Below are positions 10,798-20,583 of a DNA stretch of 64,000 nt, one piece after another. Position numbers and translations under genes: made by a program. The notes beneath the pieces were generated by a model. The model was given only the letters and a program-made list of their open reading frames with translations, searched no databases and had not been told where the DNA came from. The stretch is taken from contig NZ_FNOV01000002.1 of the NCBI RefSeq assembly GCF_900107135.1, positions 310,001-374,000 on the forward strand, written 5' to 3'. Positions within the stretch are counted from its first letter, which is position 1. Each line of letters begins with the position of its first letter. Source of the stretch: Hymenobacter psychrophilus. GTDB taxonomy: Bacteria; Bacteroidota; Bacteroidia; Cytophagales; Hymenobacteraceae.

Positions 10798-11012
10798 AGC
10801 TGTTAGCTGAGAGCTGTTAGCTGTTAGCTTTCCAGTAGAAGGCCGGAAGCTGACAACAAAAGAACGTCATTCAGAACGAAGCGAAGAATCTCGCGTGAAA
10901 TCGTTGGGAATTACCCTGACGATTAACACGCGAGATTCTTCGCTTCGCTCTGAATGACGTTCTACGAACGGTTCACGTAGCATGTTGAGCTAACAGCTCT
11001 CAGCTAACAGCT
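10798..11012. repeat. Nested double inverted repeat
   Basis: Outer arms 10798-10822 and 10988-11012 are perfect over 25 bases (AGCTGTTAGCTGAGAGCT...). Inside them a second pair, 10861-10897 and 10927-10963, matches in 36 of 37 bases and belongs to the GAAGAATCTCGCGTG class, with core GAACGAAGC. The element lies between gap (3' side) and the lipid kinase gene (5' side), both minus strand. Confidence 0.95.
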
Positions 11013-11018
11013 TGTAAA

Positions 11019-12278
<1,260 letters not shown>

Positions 12279-12286
12279 CAGCACCA

Positions 12287-12308
12287 AAACGGAAAAACGC
12301 TTCCGTTT
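12287..12308 (+). other. Hairpin in tRNA-Glu precursor leader, copy 1
   Basis: AAACGGAA (12287-12294) and TTCCGTTT (12301-12308) are perfect 8-base complements with a 6-base loop. The predicted transcription start is near 12285, so the hairpin would form the very 5' end of the precursor. Confidence 0.7.
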
Positions 12309-12314
12309 CTAGCC

Positions 12315-12386
12315 GGTCCGTTCGTCTAGGGGTTAGGACAGTAGATTTTCATTCTACCAACAGGGGTTCGATTCCCCTACGGACTA
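12315..12386 (+). tRNA. tRNA-Glu (anticodon UUC)
   Basis: A 72-base tRNA with D arm GTCTAGGGGTTAGGAC, anticodon stem GTAGA/TCTAC around TTTTCAT (anticodon TTC), T arm AGGGGTTCGATTCCCCT, acceptor GGTCCGT/ACGGACT and discriminator A. The CCA end is not encoded (ACAAA follows). The first acceptor pair would be G-U; the 5' end could be one base further in. Confidence 0.95.
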
Positions 12387-12387
12387 C

Positions 12388-12418
12388 AAAAAAGCCACCT
12401 CTAAAGGGTGGCTTTTTT
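12388..12418 (+). terminator. Terminator of first tRNA-Glu
   Basis: AAAAAAGCCACC (12388-12399) pairs with GGTGGCTTTTTT (12407-12418), ending in six T. It starts two bases after the tRNA. Confidence 0.9.
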
Positions 12419-12795
12419 CATTGATATTCAATTAGTTGCGCTATTTTTAGCAGTCGAATGCTTGCTGGTTTTGTTTGACAAGTTCGATAAACGACTATTG
12501 AACGGATTAGCATAATACTATTCAGGGATAAGCTCAGTACAAACGGGCGAGAGGTACAAGTTAGGCGGTGTTATAACTGCTTGTATTTAAAACAGCAGTA
12601 GCAGTCTACAGATACAATATGCCGCCGGATTCAGGCATATGCACCTGGGAGAAATCGGCCGGCACGGTGCTGCCGTAGTCCAACTCGCCCTCAGACCCAG
12701 GAACCAACTGGGCTCTTGCATGCAGTAATTGCCAAAACAATCCGGCTGATTCTGTTTTACTTACCCGAATTTTCCGCTTTTTTTCAACCGAAAGC
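12419..12795. other. Gap between the tRNA units; possible gene remnant
   Basis: About 377 bases without a convincing gene. The part to 12600 is AT-rich. On the minus strand an open stretch of 84 codons (12606-12860) runs through the second tRNA promoter and is therefore unlikely to be a whole gene. Its C-terminal half (ELDYGSTVPADFSQVHMPES, about 12615-12690) has a protein-like composition and may be the tail of a decayed gene. Confidence 0.4.
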
Positions 12796-12825
12796 TTGCC
12801 TGAAATAAACCGGCCCGTATCTTTG
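12796..12825 (+). promoter_or_regulatory. Promoter of second tRNA-Glu (TTG-N19-TATCTTTG)
   Basis: TTG at 12796-12798, 19 bases, TATCTTTG at 12818-12825. Identical elements and spacing to copy 1, although the sequence between them differs, so the conserved parts mark what the polymerase needs. Confidence 0.85.
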
Positions 12826-12832
12826 CACCACC

Positions 12833-12856
12833 AAAACGGAAAAACGCTTCCGTTTT
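12833..12856 (+). other. Hairpin in tRNA-Glu precursor leader, copy 2
   Basis: AAAACGGAA (12833-12841) and TTCCGTTTT (12848-12856), perfect 9-base arms. The outer bases differ from copy 1 on both sides in a paired way: copy 1 has C opposite its outer A, copy 2 has T. Confidence 0.7.
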
Positions 12857-12862
12857 CCAACC

Positions 12863-12934
12863 GGTCCGTTCGTCTAGGGGTTAGGACAGTAGATTTTCAT
12901 TCTACCAACAGGGGTTCGATTCCCCTACGGACTA
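12863..12934 (+). tRNA. tRNA-Glu (anticodon UUC), second copy
   Basis: Identical over all 72 bases to the copy at 12315-12386, with the same leader and a different terminator. The start-to-start distance is 548 bases. Confidence 0.95.
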
Positions 12935-12935
12935 C

Positions 12936-12967
12936 AAAAGGCTTTTCGCACTGCGGAAAGCCTTTTT
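12936..12967 (+). terminator. Terminator of second tRNA-Glu
   Basis: AAAAGGCTTTTCGC pairs with GCGGAAAGCCTTTT and ends in five T (to 12967). The stem sequence is unrelated to the terminator of copy 1. Confidence 0.85.
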
Positions 12968-13039
12968 GCTTTTCCGACTGCTCCGCTCAAATTTCCGGTA
13001 AAAAGCGGCGGCCCCGTGCAACGGCCCGGCGTAGGCCCC

Positions 13040-13047
13040 TACCTTTG
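13040..13047 (+). promoter_or_regulatory. -7 element TACCTTTG before the 750-codon frame
   Basis: Exact TAnnTTTG match; no TTG at the ideal distance upstream. It lies downstream of the first ATG of the frame (13016), which argues for the later start used for this gene. Confidence 0.5.
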
Positions 13048-13090
13048 CACGGGCTGCCGGTGGGTCGGGAGCCGCTTTTCTTCTGTTGCC

Positions 13091-15268
13091 GTGTTTTATT
13101 TGTCCGGATTACGGGCGGGCCAACTGCTGCCCGCCCTACTGCTAGTGCTGGGCCTGGCCCTGAATGTCCGCGCCCAGCAGGCTCCGCTTCCGCCGCTGCT
13201 ACGCGAACTGAGTTTGCGCCTCGATACCACTGCCTTCTACCTAAGCCGCAACATGGCGCTGGTACAGGACGAGCCCCACCTCTACTTTTCCTACCGCCCC
13301 GGCGACGATGCGGCCGAACTGCGGATTACCCCCGCCGACCCCACCGCCGGCCCGCTACACCTGCAGCGCTCGGCCGATTTCACGCTGCTCGATTCGCTGA
13401 CGGCCATGGACGGCGGCCAGTATTATCAGGCCAAGCTGCGCTTCCGCAACCTGGCCGATGCCCGCTTTCTGAGTCTGACGTTCCAGCAGCCGGCCGTGGC
13501 GAGCGGGTTTGCGCCCCGCACCCAAACCGTGCGGCTGCTGCCCGTCACGCGCACCACGCTGGAGTTGCGGCCGGCCGATACGGAACTGTTTGTGGGCGAA
13601 GAAAAGGTGTTCGAACTGAGCAGCAACAACTCCAAAAACATCCGCCTGAGCCCCGAATGGACCCGCGGCCAGGATATTGACTACCGCCTCGACCGCGAAA
13701 AAGGCACCCTTCGCCTGCACGTACTGCCCAATGCCCTCGGCACCCGGGTGCTCACGCTCCAGCCCCAAACCGAGCAGCCCTTCCTCACCGACCGCAACCG
13801 CCGCGCTACCTTCGCCCTGCCCCCGCTGCGCCAGGAGTTCACCGTGAAAGCCTCGCGGCTACGCTTTCTCAGCGTTGATAAGAAGGAAGTTACGCTCGAT
13901 GAGGAGTCGCGCCGCAAGGGCGTAGAGTTAATTTTGGATAACGGCCGCACCTTTAGCCTCAAGCGCACCTACCGCATTGAAGACCAGGAAGAAGCCGGCG
14001 GAACGCTGATTGCCGAGCTGTTTACGCGCCAGTACCTGACCAACGACCGGGTGCTGTGCTGGCTGCGCGTGTACAACACCCACCGCCAGGCCGAAAGCTA
14101 CCTTTATATCAAGGAAAACGACCAGGCCAAGTACATCACCAACTTCAATATTTCGCCCCCCACAGCCATTACGGGCCTAAGCGTGCGCCACCGCGGCGGC
14201 GACTGGACCAGCACCAACACAGTGAACCCGGGCGAAACCGTGGACGTGCGCCTCGAAGGCGTAGCCCTGCTGCGGGGGCGTTTTCATTTTGAAGACGTGC
14301 GCGTGGTACCCTCCGATTCGAGCGTACGCTCGGATGCCGCCGTGGTGTACCGGGTGCAGGTGCCCGTGAATATCGACAAGAAGCGGATTGCCATTGACAA
14401 CGCCGGCCAGAGCACCGGCTTCGCGCTGGCGGTGCGCGAGTTTCAGAAGCCCCACCCGCTCGATTTCGTGGGCGTTACCTTCGGCGAGGCGGTGCGGCCC
14501 ATCACCCGCCTCAATGGCCCCATCCTCTACGACCGCACCATCCGCGACGTAGTGTTTAGCTTCAACACGGGGGCCATCGATTCGCCTGAGCAGCTTTATG
14601 GCAAGCAATACCTGACCTTCGAAATCAGAACCCAGAACGCTAAGGGCGACCTGATTGAGCTGCGCACCATCGACAACGTGGTGGTATGTCCTGACGGTAA
14701 ATCGGTGCGTGCGCCCTTCTATCAGGATAAGCAGTGCCAAGTGGGCAACATCAGCCTGAACAACCTGCTGAGTGCCCGCAAAACCTACGATTTCGACGAC
14801 TGGAGCAAGATTATTGTAACCGTGAAGCATACCCAGGCGCAGTACCAGGAACCTGGCTTTACGCAGCGGCTGGAACTGGTGCTACAGCGCCGCGTCAAGT
14901 TCGATATCGACATCAGCTTCCCGGCCGGCTTGCTCACCAAGCAACTCGGGGGCGGCGAAGTCAACAACTATACGGCCTTCAGCGGCATTAGCCTGGCTAC
15001 CCTGGCGCAACTGAGCTTCTACAATCCCAATAAGATAAATAAGCTGCGCCCTTACAAAATAGGCGCGGGCTTCGTGGCCCTCAACGCCTTCAACCTGAGC
15101 CAGAACGCCAACGCCTCCCGCGACCTGGGCCTGGTGGTGCTGGGTTCGGTATACCCTACCCGCTCCGACGCCAAGCTCACCTTCCCGCTTTATCTGGGCG
15201 CTGGTTACCTGGTTAATAAGGGTAAAATGTTCTTCCTGTTCGGGCCGGGTATTGGGGTAAGGCTTTAA
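13091..15268 (+). CDS. Large secreted protein, unknown function
   Basis: About 725 residues from a GTG at 13091; a TTG at 13100 is equally possible. The ATG at 13016 opens the frame but lies ahead of a TACCTTTG -7 element, so translation from it is unlikely. A signal peptide is clear: GQLLPALLLVLGLALNVRA-QQA. The body has no motif I recognise. It is rich in beta-strand patterns; one central block repeats immunoglobulin-like phrases (FTVKASRLRFLSVDKKEV, TAITGLSVRHRGGDW, VNPGETVDVRLEGVALL). The C-terminal 110 residues (FSGISLATLAQLSFYNP, FVALNAFNLSQ, LTFPLYLGAGYLVNKG) look like strands of a small outer-membrane barrel and end in hydrophobic GIGVRL. I infer an envelope protein of Bacteroidota. 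It is followed by an inverted repeat facing the bestrophin gene. Confidence 0.8.
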   Translation: MFYLSGLRAGQLLPALLLVLGLALNVRAQQAPLPPLLRELSLRLDTTAFYLSRNMALVQDEPHLYFSYRPGDDAAELRITPADPTAGPLHLQRSADFTLLDSLTAMDGGQYYQAKLRFRNLADARFLSLTFQQPAVASGFAPRTQTVRLLPVTRTTLELRPADTELFVGEEKVFELSSNNSKNIRLSPEWTRGQDIDYRLDREKGTLRLHVLPNALGTRVLTLQPQTEQPFLTDRNRRATFALPPLRQEFTVKASRLRFLSVDKKEVTLDEESRRKGVELILDNGRTFSLKRTYRIEDQEEAGGTLIAELFTRQYLTNDRVLCWLRVYNTHRQAESYLYIKENDQAKYITNFNISPPTAITGLSVRHRGGDWTSTNTVNPGETVDVRLEGVALLRGRFHFEDVRVVPSDSSVRSDAAVVYRVQVPVNIDKKRIAIDNAGQSTGFALAVREFQKPHPLDFVGVTFGEAVRPITRLNGPILYDRTIRDVVFSFNTGAIDSPEQLYGKQYLTFEIRTQNAKGDLIELRTIDNVVVCPDGKSVRAPFYQDKQCQVGNISLNNLLSARKTYDFDDWSKIIVTVKHTQAQYQEPGFTQRLELVLQRRVKFDIDISFPAGLLTKQLGGGEVNNYTAFSGISLATLAQLSFYNPNKINKLRPYKIGAGFVALNAFNLSQNANASRDLGLVVLGSVYPTRSDAKLTFPLYLGAGYLVNKGKMFFLFGPGIGVRL

Positions 15269-15296
15269 GCAATGAAGCTGTTTAGAAAGTCAAAAA

Positions 15297-15392
15297 GACC
15301 GTCATGCTGAGCCTGTCGAAGCATCTCTGTCGCTCCGTAGCAGTCATTCGACGAAGCGGTAGAGATGCTTCGACAGACTCAGCATGACAGTC
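15297..15392. repeat. Long inverted repeat, class GAAGCATCTCT, between convergent genes
   Basis: Left arm 15297-15329 and right arm 15356-15392. GTCATGCTGAG, core CTGTC and GAAGCATCTCT pair with two mismatches. It lies between the large secreted protein (+) and bestrophin (-). Just before it, at 15284-15302, is a 19-base word also found near 45694. Confidence 0.9.
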
Positions 15393-15521
15393 TAATTAAT
15401 GCGGCATAATACTGCTTTCGGGTTCAGCACAAGGCTGAGCATACTCTTGTAGCCAAGTGCCGGGTATATGCAACGCGTAGCATGCGTACCTGCGGCTGTT
15501 TTGCTAACGGAGGCGCCTTCC

Positions 15522-16436
15522 CTACAGCATGAAATAGTGCGAATCGGGGGCCTTTACCTGGCGCACGGCCTGATGGTCACCGATCATCTCTTTCAGGTTT
15601 CGCTCGATGGTTTGGGCAATGGCAGTTACCGGTGTGTCGGTTGGCTTATTTTCGAAGGGGTCCTGTAAGTGGATAGCCATTTTCTCAATCAGAAAAAAGG
15701 CTGTCGAAATGGCCAGCACGATAAATACTTCCAGAATACCAAATACGTCGAGAAGCGCAAAGGGCAACAGCATCACGAAAAAGAACAGGCAAAAATGAGT
15801 ATACAAAGAGTACGTGACCGGAAACACTGTATTCTTGATTCGCTCGCACCGTCCCATGGAGTCGGTTAGCTTGGTTAGCGTATTGTCTAATTCTATTTGC
15901 TGGTAGCGGTTGATCCAGCCTTGTTGCAGGGCGTAGCGTAAATCCTGGGCGTGGAGCTGTAACAGAGCATTGGGAATATTTTCGTGCGTGGCGACGAACT
16001 CCAACTCCTGCTGCGATACATAGGCGCGGATTTTTTCCGGTTCCATCTGCTTGCGCAACGTCATGCCCAGCGCGTGGGGCCAGGCAATCTGCCGGTTGGT
16101 TAGTCGCGTCTGCCAGTTTTGCATTTCCTCGGAGTCGTAGGGCGTTTCCGCAAAGCAGAGAATCTGCCGCACCAGGGTCCGGGAATCATTGACAACGGCT
16201 CCCCAAACGATACGGGCCTCCCACCATCGGTCGTAGGCCTGGTTGGATTTGAAAGCCAGCAGCAGCGACAGAACCGTGCCCAGCACCATGGGTACACTCA
16301 GCGGAATGGCGATACTGATCAGGTGAATATATTTATCTTCAAGCGCAATAAGGCCGGCATAGACGAAGACAAAAAACAATTCAGTTCTTATTCCACCAAA
16401 TATATAACGCAGGGGAATTTTGGTTTTCAACAACAT
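15522..16436 (-). CDS. Bestrophin family anion channel
   Basis: 304 residues from the ATG at 16436. Homologues start near MLLKTKIPLRYIFGGIRTEL, so the 78 extra codons upstream are excluded. Four hydrophobic stretches: LFFVFVYAGLIALE, IAIPLSVPMVLGTVLSLLLAF, the pair around VTYSLYTHFCLFFFVMLLPF, and GILEVFIVLAISTAFFLI. Family phrases are SNQAYDRWWEARIVWGAVVN and the C-terminal FLIEKMAIHLQDPFENKPTD. Bestrophins form pentameric chloride or cation channels in the membrane; prokaryotic members are often called UPF0187. Convergent with the upstream plus-strand gene, divergent from the ABC exporter. Confidence 0.93.
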   Translation of the reverse strand: MLLKTKIPLRYIFGGIRTELFFVFVYAGLIALEDKYIHLISIAIPLSVPMVLGTVLSLLLAFKSNQAYDRWWEARIVWGAVVNDSRTLVRQILCFAETPYDSEEMQNWQTRLTNRQIAWPHALGMTLRKQMEPEKIRAYVSQQELEFVATHENIPNALLQLHAQDLRYALQQGWINRYQQIELDNTLTKLTDSMGRCERIKNTVFPVTYSLYTHFCLFFFVMLLPFALLDVFGILEVFIVLAISTAFFLIEKMAIHLQDPFENKPTDTPVTAIAQTIERNLKEMIGDHQAVRQVKAPDSHYFML

Positions 16437-16753
16437 GGGGTAAGCAGTGAAGGAAGTAGAAGTTGTTCGGGTGGTGCCCTGCGTACTTTGCATTTCGTAT
16501 TGAGGCAACCCGCGCATCCGGCCGAAGTTGTTCGAGTGGCACCCTGAGCACCCGTCTGTTGGGGCCAAAGCGTAGCCACGGTATAGCAGCAGCGTGGTAC
16601 CATCGGTACGCATACGGCAAATCCTCGGTTCTAAGCCATTGCTCAACGCTGCTTTGTGCTGCATACGCATTGCGGTGGGGGCGCCAGACCGCGTGCGTGC
16701 AGCAAAACCTTCTACCAGACTTGTAGCTTCTCCTTCAATTCTCCTTCTATTGC
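16437..16753. other. Divergent intergenic region, bestrophin / ABC exporter
   Basis: 317 bases without a credible gene. An imperfect direct repeat, GAAGTTGTTCGnGTGGnnCCCTG, occurs near 16459 and near 16527, about 69 bases apart. No clear TAnnTTTG element is seen on either strand. Confidence 0.5.
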
Positions 16754-18529
16754 ATGAACATCCTCTACTCCTACCTTCGGCACTACCGGGGGCTGCTGGC
16801 CTTGGCTCTTCTGCTGGCCGCCATCAACCAGGTATTTTCCCTGCTCGACCCCTACATCTTCCGCCAGATTATCGACCGGCACGTGGTAAAGGCCGGCACC
16901 AGCGCCCTCGAAAACGGGTTTTACGCCTTCCTCACGGGCGGGGCGGGCCTATTGATTCTGCAGGCTATGGGCGTGGCTATGGTGTCGCGCATCGCCAAAA
17001 ACTTTCAGGACTACTACACCAACGTCATCACCCAGCGCCTGGGGGCCGAATTGTACTCCGACGGGTTGCGCCATTCGCTGGAGCTGCCCTACCAGGTGTT
17101 CGAAGACCAGCGCTCGGGCGAAACCCTGGGCAAGCTGCAAAAGGTGCGCACCGACGTGGAGAAGCTCATCCAAAGCTTCGTCAACATCCTGTTTATCTCG
17201 CTGGTAGGCATTGTGTTCGTGACCTGGTACGCCTTGAGCGTATACTGGCCCATTGCGGTGGTTTACTTCCTCACGATTCCGCTGCTGGGCTCGTTGAGCC
17301 TGTTTCTGAGCAAGCGCATCAAGGTGATTCAGAAGACCATTGTGGCCGAAACCACGGCCCTGGCGGGCTCTACTACCGAAAGCCTGCGCAACATTGAGCT
17401 GATTAAGAGCCTCGGGCTGGCCCAGCAGGAAACGCTACGCCTGAACGCTACGACCGAGAAAATCCTGAAGCTGGAACTGCGTAAGGTGCGCTACCTGCGG
17501 TCGTTGTCGTTTATTCAGGGAACGTTCGTGAACCTGATGCGGAATGTAATTCTGCTGATGCTGCTGTTTCTGGTGGTGCGGCAGACGATTTCGGTGGGCG
17601 AGTTCTTCTCGTTCTTCATCTACTCGTTCGCCATTTTCGGGCCGCTGCAGGAAATGGGCACCATCATCAACGTGTACCGCGAAACCGAGGCCTCGCTGGC
17701 CAATTACCAGCAGATTCTCGATACGCCCAAGGAAATCAAGCCCGAGCACCCCAAAGCCATCAAGCAGATTGAGACGCTGGAGTTCGACGATGTGCATTTT
17801 CAGCACCTCACGGCCAGCGCCCCGGCCCTGGCGGGCATCAGTTTCCGCACCAAGCTAGGCGAAACCATTGCCTTTGTAGGCCCCTCGGGTTCGGGCAAAA
17901 CAACCCTGGTTAAGCTGCTGGTGGGCCTGTATCCGCCCGCCGCGGGCCAGATTCTCTACAACGACATCCCCGGCCCCGAGCTCGACCTCGACACGCTGCG
18001 CGAGCAAATCGGCTTTGTTACCCAGGACACCCAGTTGTTTGCCGGTACCATTGCCGAAAACCTGCGCTTCGTAGCTCCCAATGCTACCGACGAGCAGTGC
18101 CTGCAGGCACTGCACGAGGCGGCTGCCGACTCGCTGCTGGCCCGCGCCCCACTGGGCCTGGCCACCGTAATCGGCGAGGGCGGCGTGAAGGTATCGGGCG
18201 GCGAAAAGCAGCGCCTCAGCATTGCCCGGGCCCTGCTGCGCCGCCCCACCCTGCTGGTATTCGACGAAGCCACGTCGGCCCTCGACTCGCTTACCGAGGA
18301 GGAAATCAGCCAGACCGTGCGGGAGTTGTCGGGTTCGCGCCAGCACATCACCATCCTCATTGCTCATCGCCTGAGCACCATTATGCACGCCGACCGTATT
18401 TTTGTGCTCGAACGCGGCCACGTGGCCGAAGCCGGTCGCCACGCCGAGCTGCTCGAACAGCGCGGCCTCTACTACGCCATGTGGCGCCAGCAAATCGGCG
18501 AGCGGCCGTTGGCATTGGCGAACAAGTAG
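16754..18529 (+). CDS. ABC exporter, fused permease and ATPase (MsbA-like)
   Basis: 591 residues: a six-helix ABC transmembrane domain (about 1-310) followed by a nucleotide-binding domain. Walker A GPSGSGKTT near 376, Q-loop VTQDTQLF, signature VSGGEKQR near 479, Walker B LLVFDEATSALDS near 500 and H-loop IAHRLST. It works as a homodimer or with a partner half-transporter and exports lipids, peptides or drugs with ATP. No second half-transporter is adjacent, so a homodimer is likely. Start ATG at 16754 (MNILYSYLRHYRGLLALALL) matches the family. Confidence 0.94.
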   Translation: MNILYSYLRHYRGLLALALLLAAINQVFSLLDPYIFRQIIDRHVVKAGTSALENGFYAFLTGGAGLLILQAMGVAMVSRIAKNFQDYYTNVITQRLGAELYSDGLRHSLELPYQVFEDQRSGETLGKLQKVRTDVEKLIQSFVNILFISLVGIVFVTWYALSVYWPIAVVYFLTIPLLGSLSLFLSKRIKVIQKTIVAETTALAGSTTESLRNIELIKSLGLAQQETLRLNATTEKILKLELRKVRYLRSLSFIQGTFVNLMRNVILLMLLFLVVRQTISVGEFFSFFIYSFAIFGPLQEMGTIINVYRETEASLANYQQILDTPKEIKPEHPKAIKQIETLEFDDVHFQHLTASAPALAGISFRTKLGETIAFVGPSGSGKTTLVKLLVGLYPPAAGQILYNDIPGPELDLDTLREQIGFVTQDTQLFAGTIAENLRFVAPNATDEQCLQALHEAAADSLLARAPLGLATVIGEGGVKVSGGEKQRLSIARALLRRPTLLVFDEATSALDSLTEEEISQTVRELSGSRQHITILIAHRLSTIMHADRIFVLERGHVAEAGRHAELLEQRGLYYAMWRQQIGERPLALANK

Positions 18530-18536
18530 CGCAACC

Positions 18537-18640
18537 TGAACGGCGGTAGCGCGAAGCTTCCGCTTCGCGTATCGTTGCTAACTGCCAAACGACATCGTGC
18601 AGCGACAAGCGAAGCGGAAGCTTCGCGCTACTGCCGTTCA
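18537..18640. repeat. Inverted repeat with GCGAAGCTTCCGCTTCGC cores
   Basis: Arms 18537-18578 and 18601-18640, mostly paired. Each arm contains a near-palindrome of its own (GCGAAGCTTCCGCTTCGC), so the element can form either one long or two short hairpins. It follows the stop of the ABC exporter by seven bases. Confidence 0.9.
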
Positions 18641-18692
18641 ATCCCCTTTTGCTTAGCCTTAAATTTCAGCTCACTCTTTCACCCCGCCCCGC

Positions 18693-20354
18693 TTGGCTTC
18701 CTCGTCGCCGTTTACACCGCTGAAAATCCCGATTTTTCGGATGCTGTGGATTGCCTCGTTCGTGTCGAATGTGGGCACCTGGATGCAGAACGTGGGGGCC
18801 GTGGGGCTGATGACCGAGCTGACGCCTTCGCCCGTGCTGGTGGCGCTACTGCAAACGGCCTCGGCGCTGCCCGTGTTTCTGCTGAGTTTGCCCGCCGGCG
18901 CCCTGGCCGATTTAGTGGACCGGCGCAAGCTGCTCATCCTCACCCAGAGCTGGATGGCGCTGGTGGCGCTGCTGCTGGCGGCCATGGCTTTCGGCGGCCT
19001 TTCGTCGCCGTGGCTGCTGCTGGGCCTTACGTTTCTGCTGGGCCTGGGCGGGGCGCTCAACAACCCGGTGTGGCAGTCGGTTACGCCCGAAGTGGTGCCG
19101 CCTACCGAGCTCCCCCAGGCCATTGCCCTCAACAGCGTCAGCTTCAACCTGGCCCGGGCACTGGGGCCGGCACTGGGCGGGCTGGTTATCGGCTATTTTT
19201 CGGCCAGCGCGGCGTTTTTGCTCAACGGGCTCTCGTTTCTGGGCACCATTTACCTGGTGTACCGCTGGCGGCGCGAGCCCCAGCCCACCAGCACGCTGGC
19301 CACCGAGCGCATTGTAATGGCCATTCGGGGCGGCATTCGTTATGCCCGGTTTGCGCCCCCGGTCCAGCGGATTCTGCTGCGCGGGGCCACGTTTACGTTT
19401 GGGGGCAGCGCCCTGTTTGCCCTGATGCCGGCCGTGGTAGCCCAGCGCCTGCTGCGGCCCACGTCGTTCTACTCGCTGCTGCTTAGCTGCATGGGCGTGG
19501 GCGCGGTGCTGGCCGCCGTGCTGCTGCCGCGCCTCAACCGCCGCCTCAGCATAGACAACCGGGTGGCACTGGCTACCACGGCGTTTGCCGGCGGCCTGCT
19601 GGGGCTGGGCTACCTGAACTCGGCTTGGCTGCTGTACGCGCTGCTGGTGCTGGTGGGCATGGCCTGGATGCTGGTGCTCAACTCATTTAGTGTGGGCGTG
19701 CAGACGGTGGTGCCGCGTTGGGTGCAGGCGCGCACCATCAGCCTGTACCTGCTTACCATTCAGGGCGGTATGGCGCTGGGCAGCGTGGTGTGGGGCGCGG
19801 TGGCCGAGCGCGCGGGCCTGCCGCTGGCCTTGGCCGGGGCGGCCGGCTGGCTGCTGCTTAGCTTGCTGCTGGCCCGCCGCTACTCGCTGCAAACGCCCCC
19901 CGAGGCCCTCGATCATACCCCCACCCGCCAGCGGCCCGAGCCCGTGCTGGCCGGGGAGCCCACCCCCGCCGATGGCCCCGTCATCACCACCACCACCTAC
20001 CGCATCGCCCCCGCCGACCGGCCAGCCTTCACCTATTATATGGAGCAACTGGGCCGCATCCGCCGCCGCGAGGGCGCCATTGGCTGGGGCCTGTACGCCG
20101 ACCTGGCCGACCCCGACCGGCTGATGGAGTACTTCCTCTCGGAGTCGTGGGAAGAGTACCTGCGCCAGCACCAGCGCGGAGTGGGCCGCGAAGAAGCCGA
20201 GCTGAAAGTGACCCTGCGCCAGCTGCACCAGGGCCCCGACAGGCCGCACGTAGCCCACCTACTGGCCCAGCACTACCACCCGGTGGCCGGACACCCGCCT
20301 ATGCCGCCCGGCAGTACCCGCCTGGTAGCCAGTACTGCCGGCGAGGCTACCTGA
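18693..20354 (+). CDS. MFS transporter, MFS_3/DUF894 type with C-terminal domain
   Basis: 553 residues with twelve predicted helices up to about 410, then a soluble domain. N-terminal VSNVGTWMQNVGAVGLMTEL, GALADLVDRRKLL (the MFS loop 2-3 motif) and LGGALNNPVWQSVTPE place it in PF05977. The tail (about 430-540: PVITTTTYRIAPADRPAFT, ESWEEYLRQHQR) is the ferredoxin-like extension that many PF05977 members carry. Substrates are unknown, probably exported small molecules. The first start in the conserved frame is TTG at 18693; the next ATG would remove part of the first helix, so I accept TTG. Confidence 0.9.
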   Translation: MASSSPFTPLKIPIFRMLWIASFVSNVGTWMQNVGAVGLMTELTPSPVLVALLQTASALPVFLLSLPAGALADLVDRRKLLILTQSWMALVALLLAAMAFGGLSSPWLLLGLTFLLGLGGALNNPVWQSVTPEVVPPTELPQAIALNSVSFNLARALGPALGGLVIGYFSASAAFLLNGLSFLGTIYLVYRWRREPQPTSTLATERIVMAIRGGIRYARFAPPVQRILLRGATFTFGGSALFALMPAVVAQRLLRPTSFYSLLLSCMGVGAVLAAVLLPRLNRRLSIDNRVALATTAFAGGLLGLGYLNSAWLLYALLVLVGMAWMLVLNSFSVGVQTVVPRWVQARTISLYLLTIQGGMALGSVVWGAVAERAGLPLALAGAAGWLLLSLLLARRYSLQTPPEALDHTPTRQRPEPVLAGEPTPADGPVITTTTYRIAPADRPAFTYYMEQLGRIRRREGAIGWGLYADLADPDRLMEYFLSESWEEYLRQHQRGVGREEAELKVTLRQLHQGPDRPHVAHLLAQHYHPVAGHPPMPPGSTRLVASTAGEAT

Positions 20355-20367
20355 GTTGAAAACGGGT

Positions 20368-20443
20368 AGTATGAACGGGTGGGGTGCGGGGCTTCGCTTC
20401 GCTGTCCTACAGTTGGTCCCGCACCCTACCCGCTCTGCATACT
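20368..20443. repeat. Imperfect inverted repeat after the MFS gene
   Basis: AGTATGnnnGGGTnGGGTGCGGGG (20368-20392) pairs with TCCCGCACCCTACCCGCTCTGCATACT (20417-20443) with a few mismatches. The loop holds gcttcgcttcgctgtcc, resembling the loop text near 28130. Confidence 0.75.
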
Positions 20444-20583
20444 TATCTTTTCAGCTTAAAGCGGAATAAATTCGGCGCGGTTGGCGTTCTACTGACAACC
20501 TACCGACGCCGCAGACGCATCCTGTCAGCGCTGTTCCGGCAAGGTAGTTGCCTACTTTCCAGCGCACTTTATCCGACTTATCC

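Noticed and set aside
12606..12860. A minus-strand 84-codon gene between the tRNAs
   Set aside because: Its first part runs through the second tRNA promoter and leader hairpin, so it cannot be an intact conserved gene; kept only as a possible remnant.
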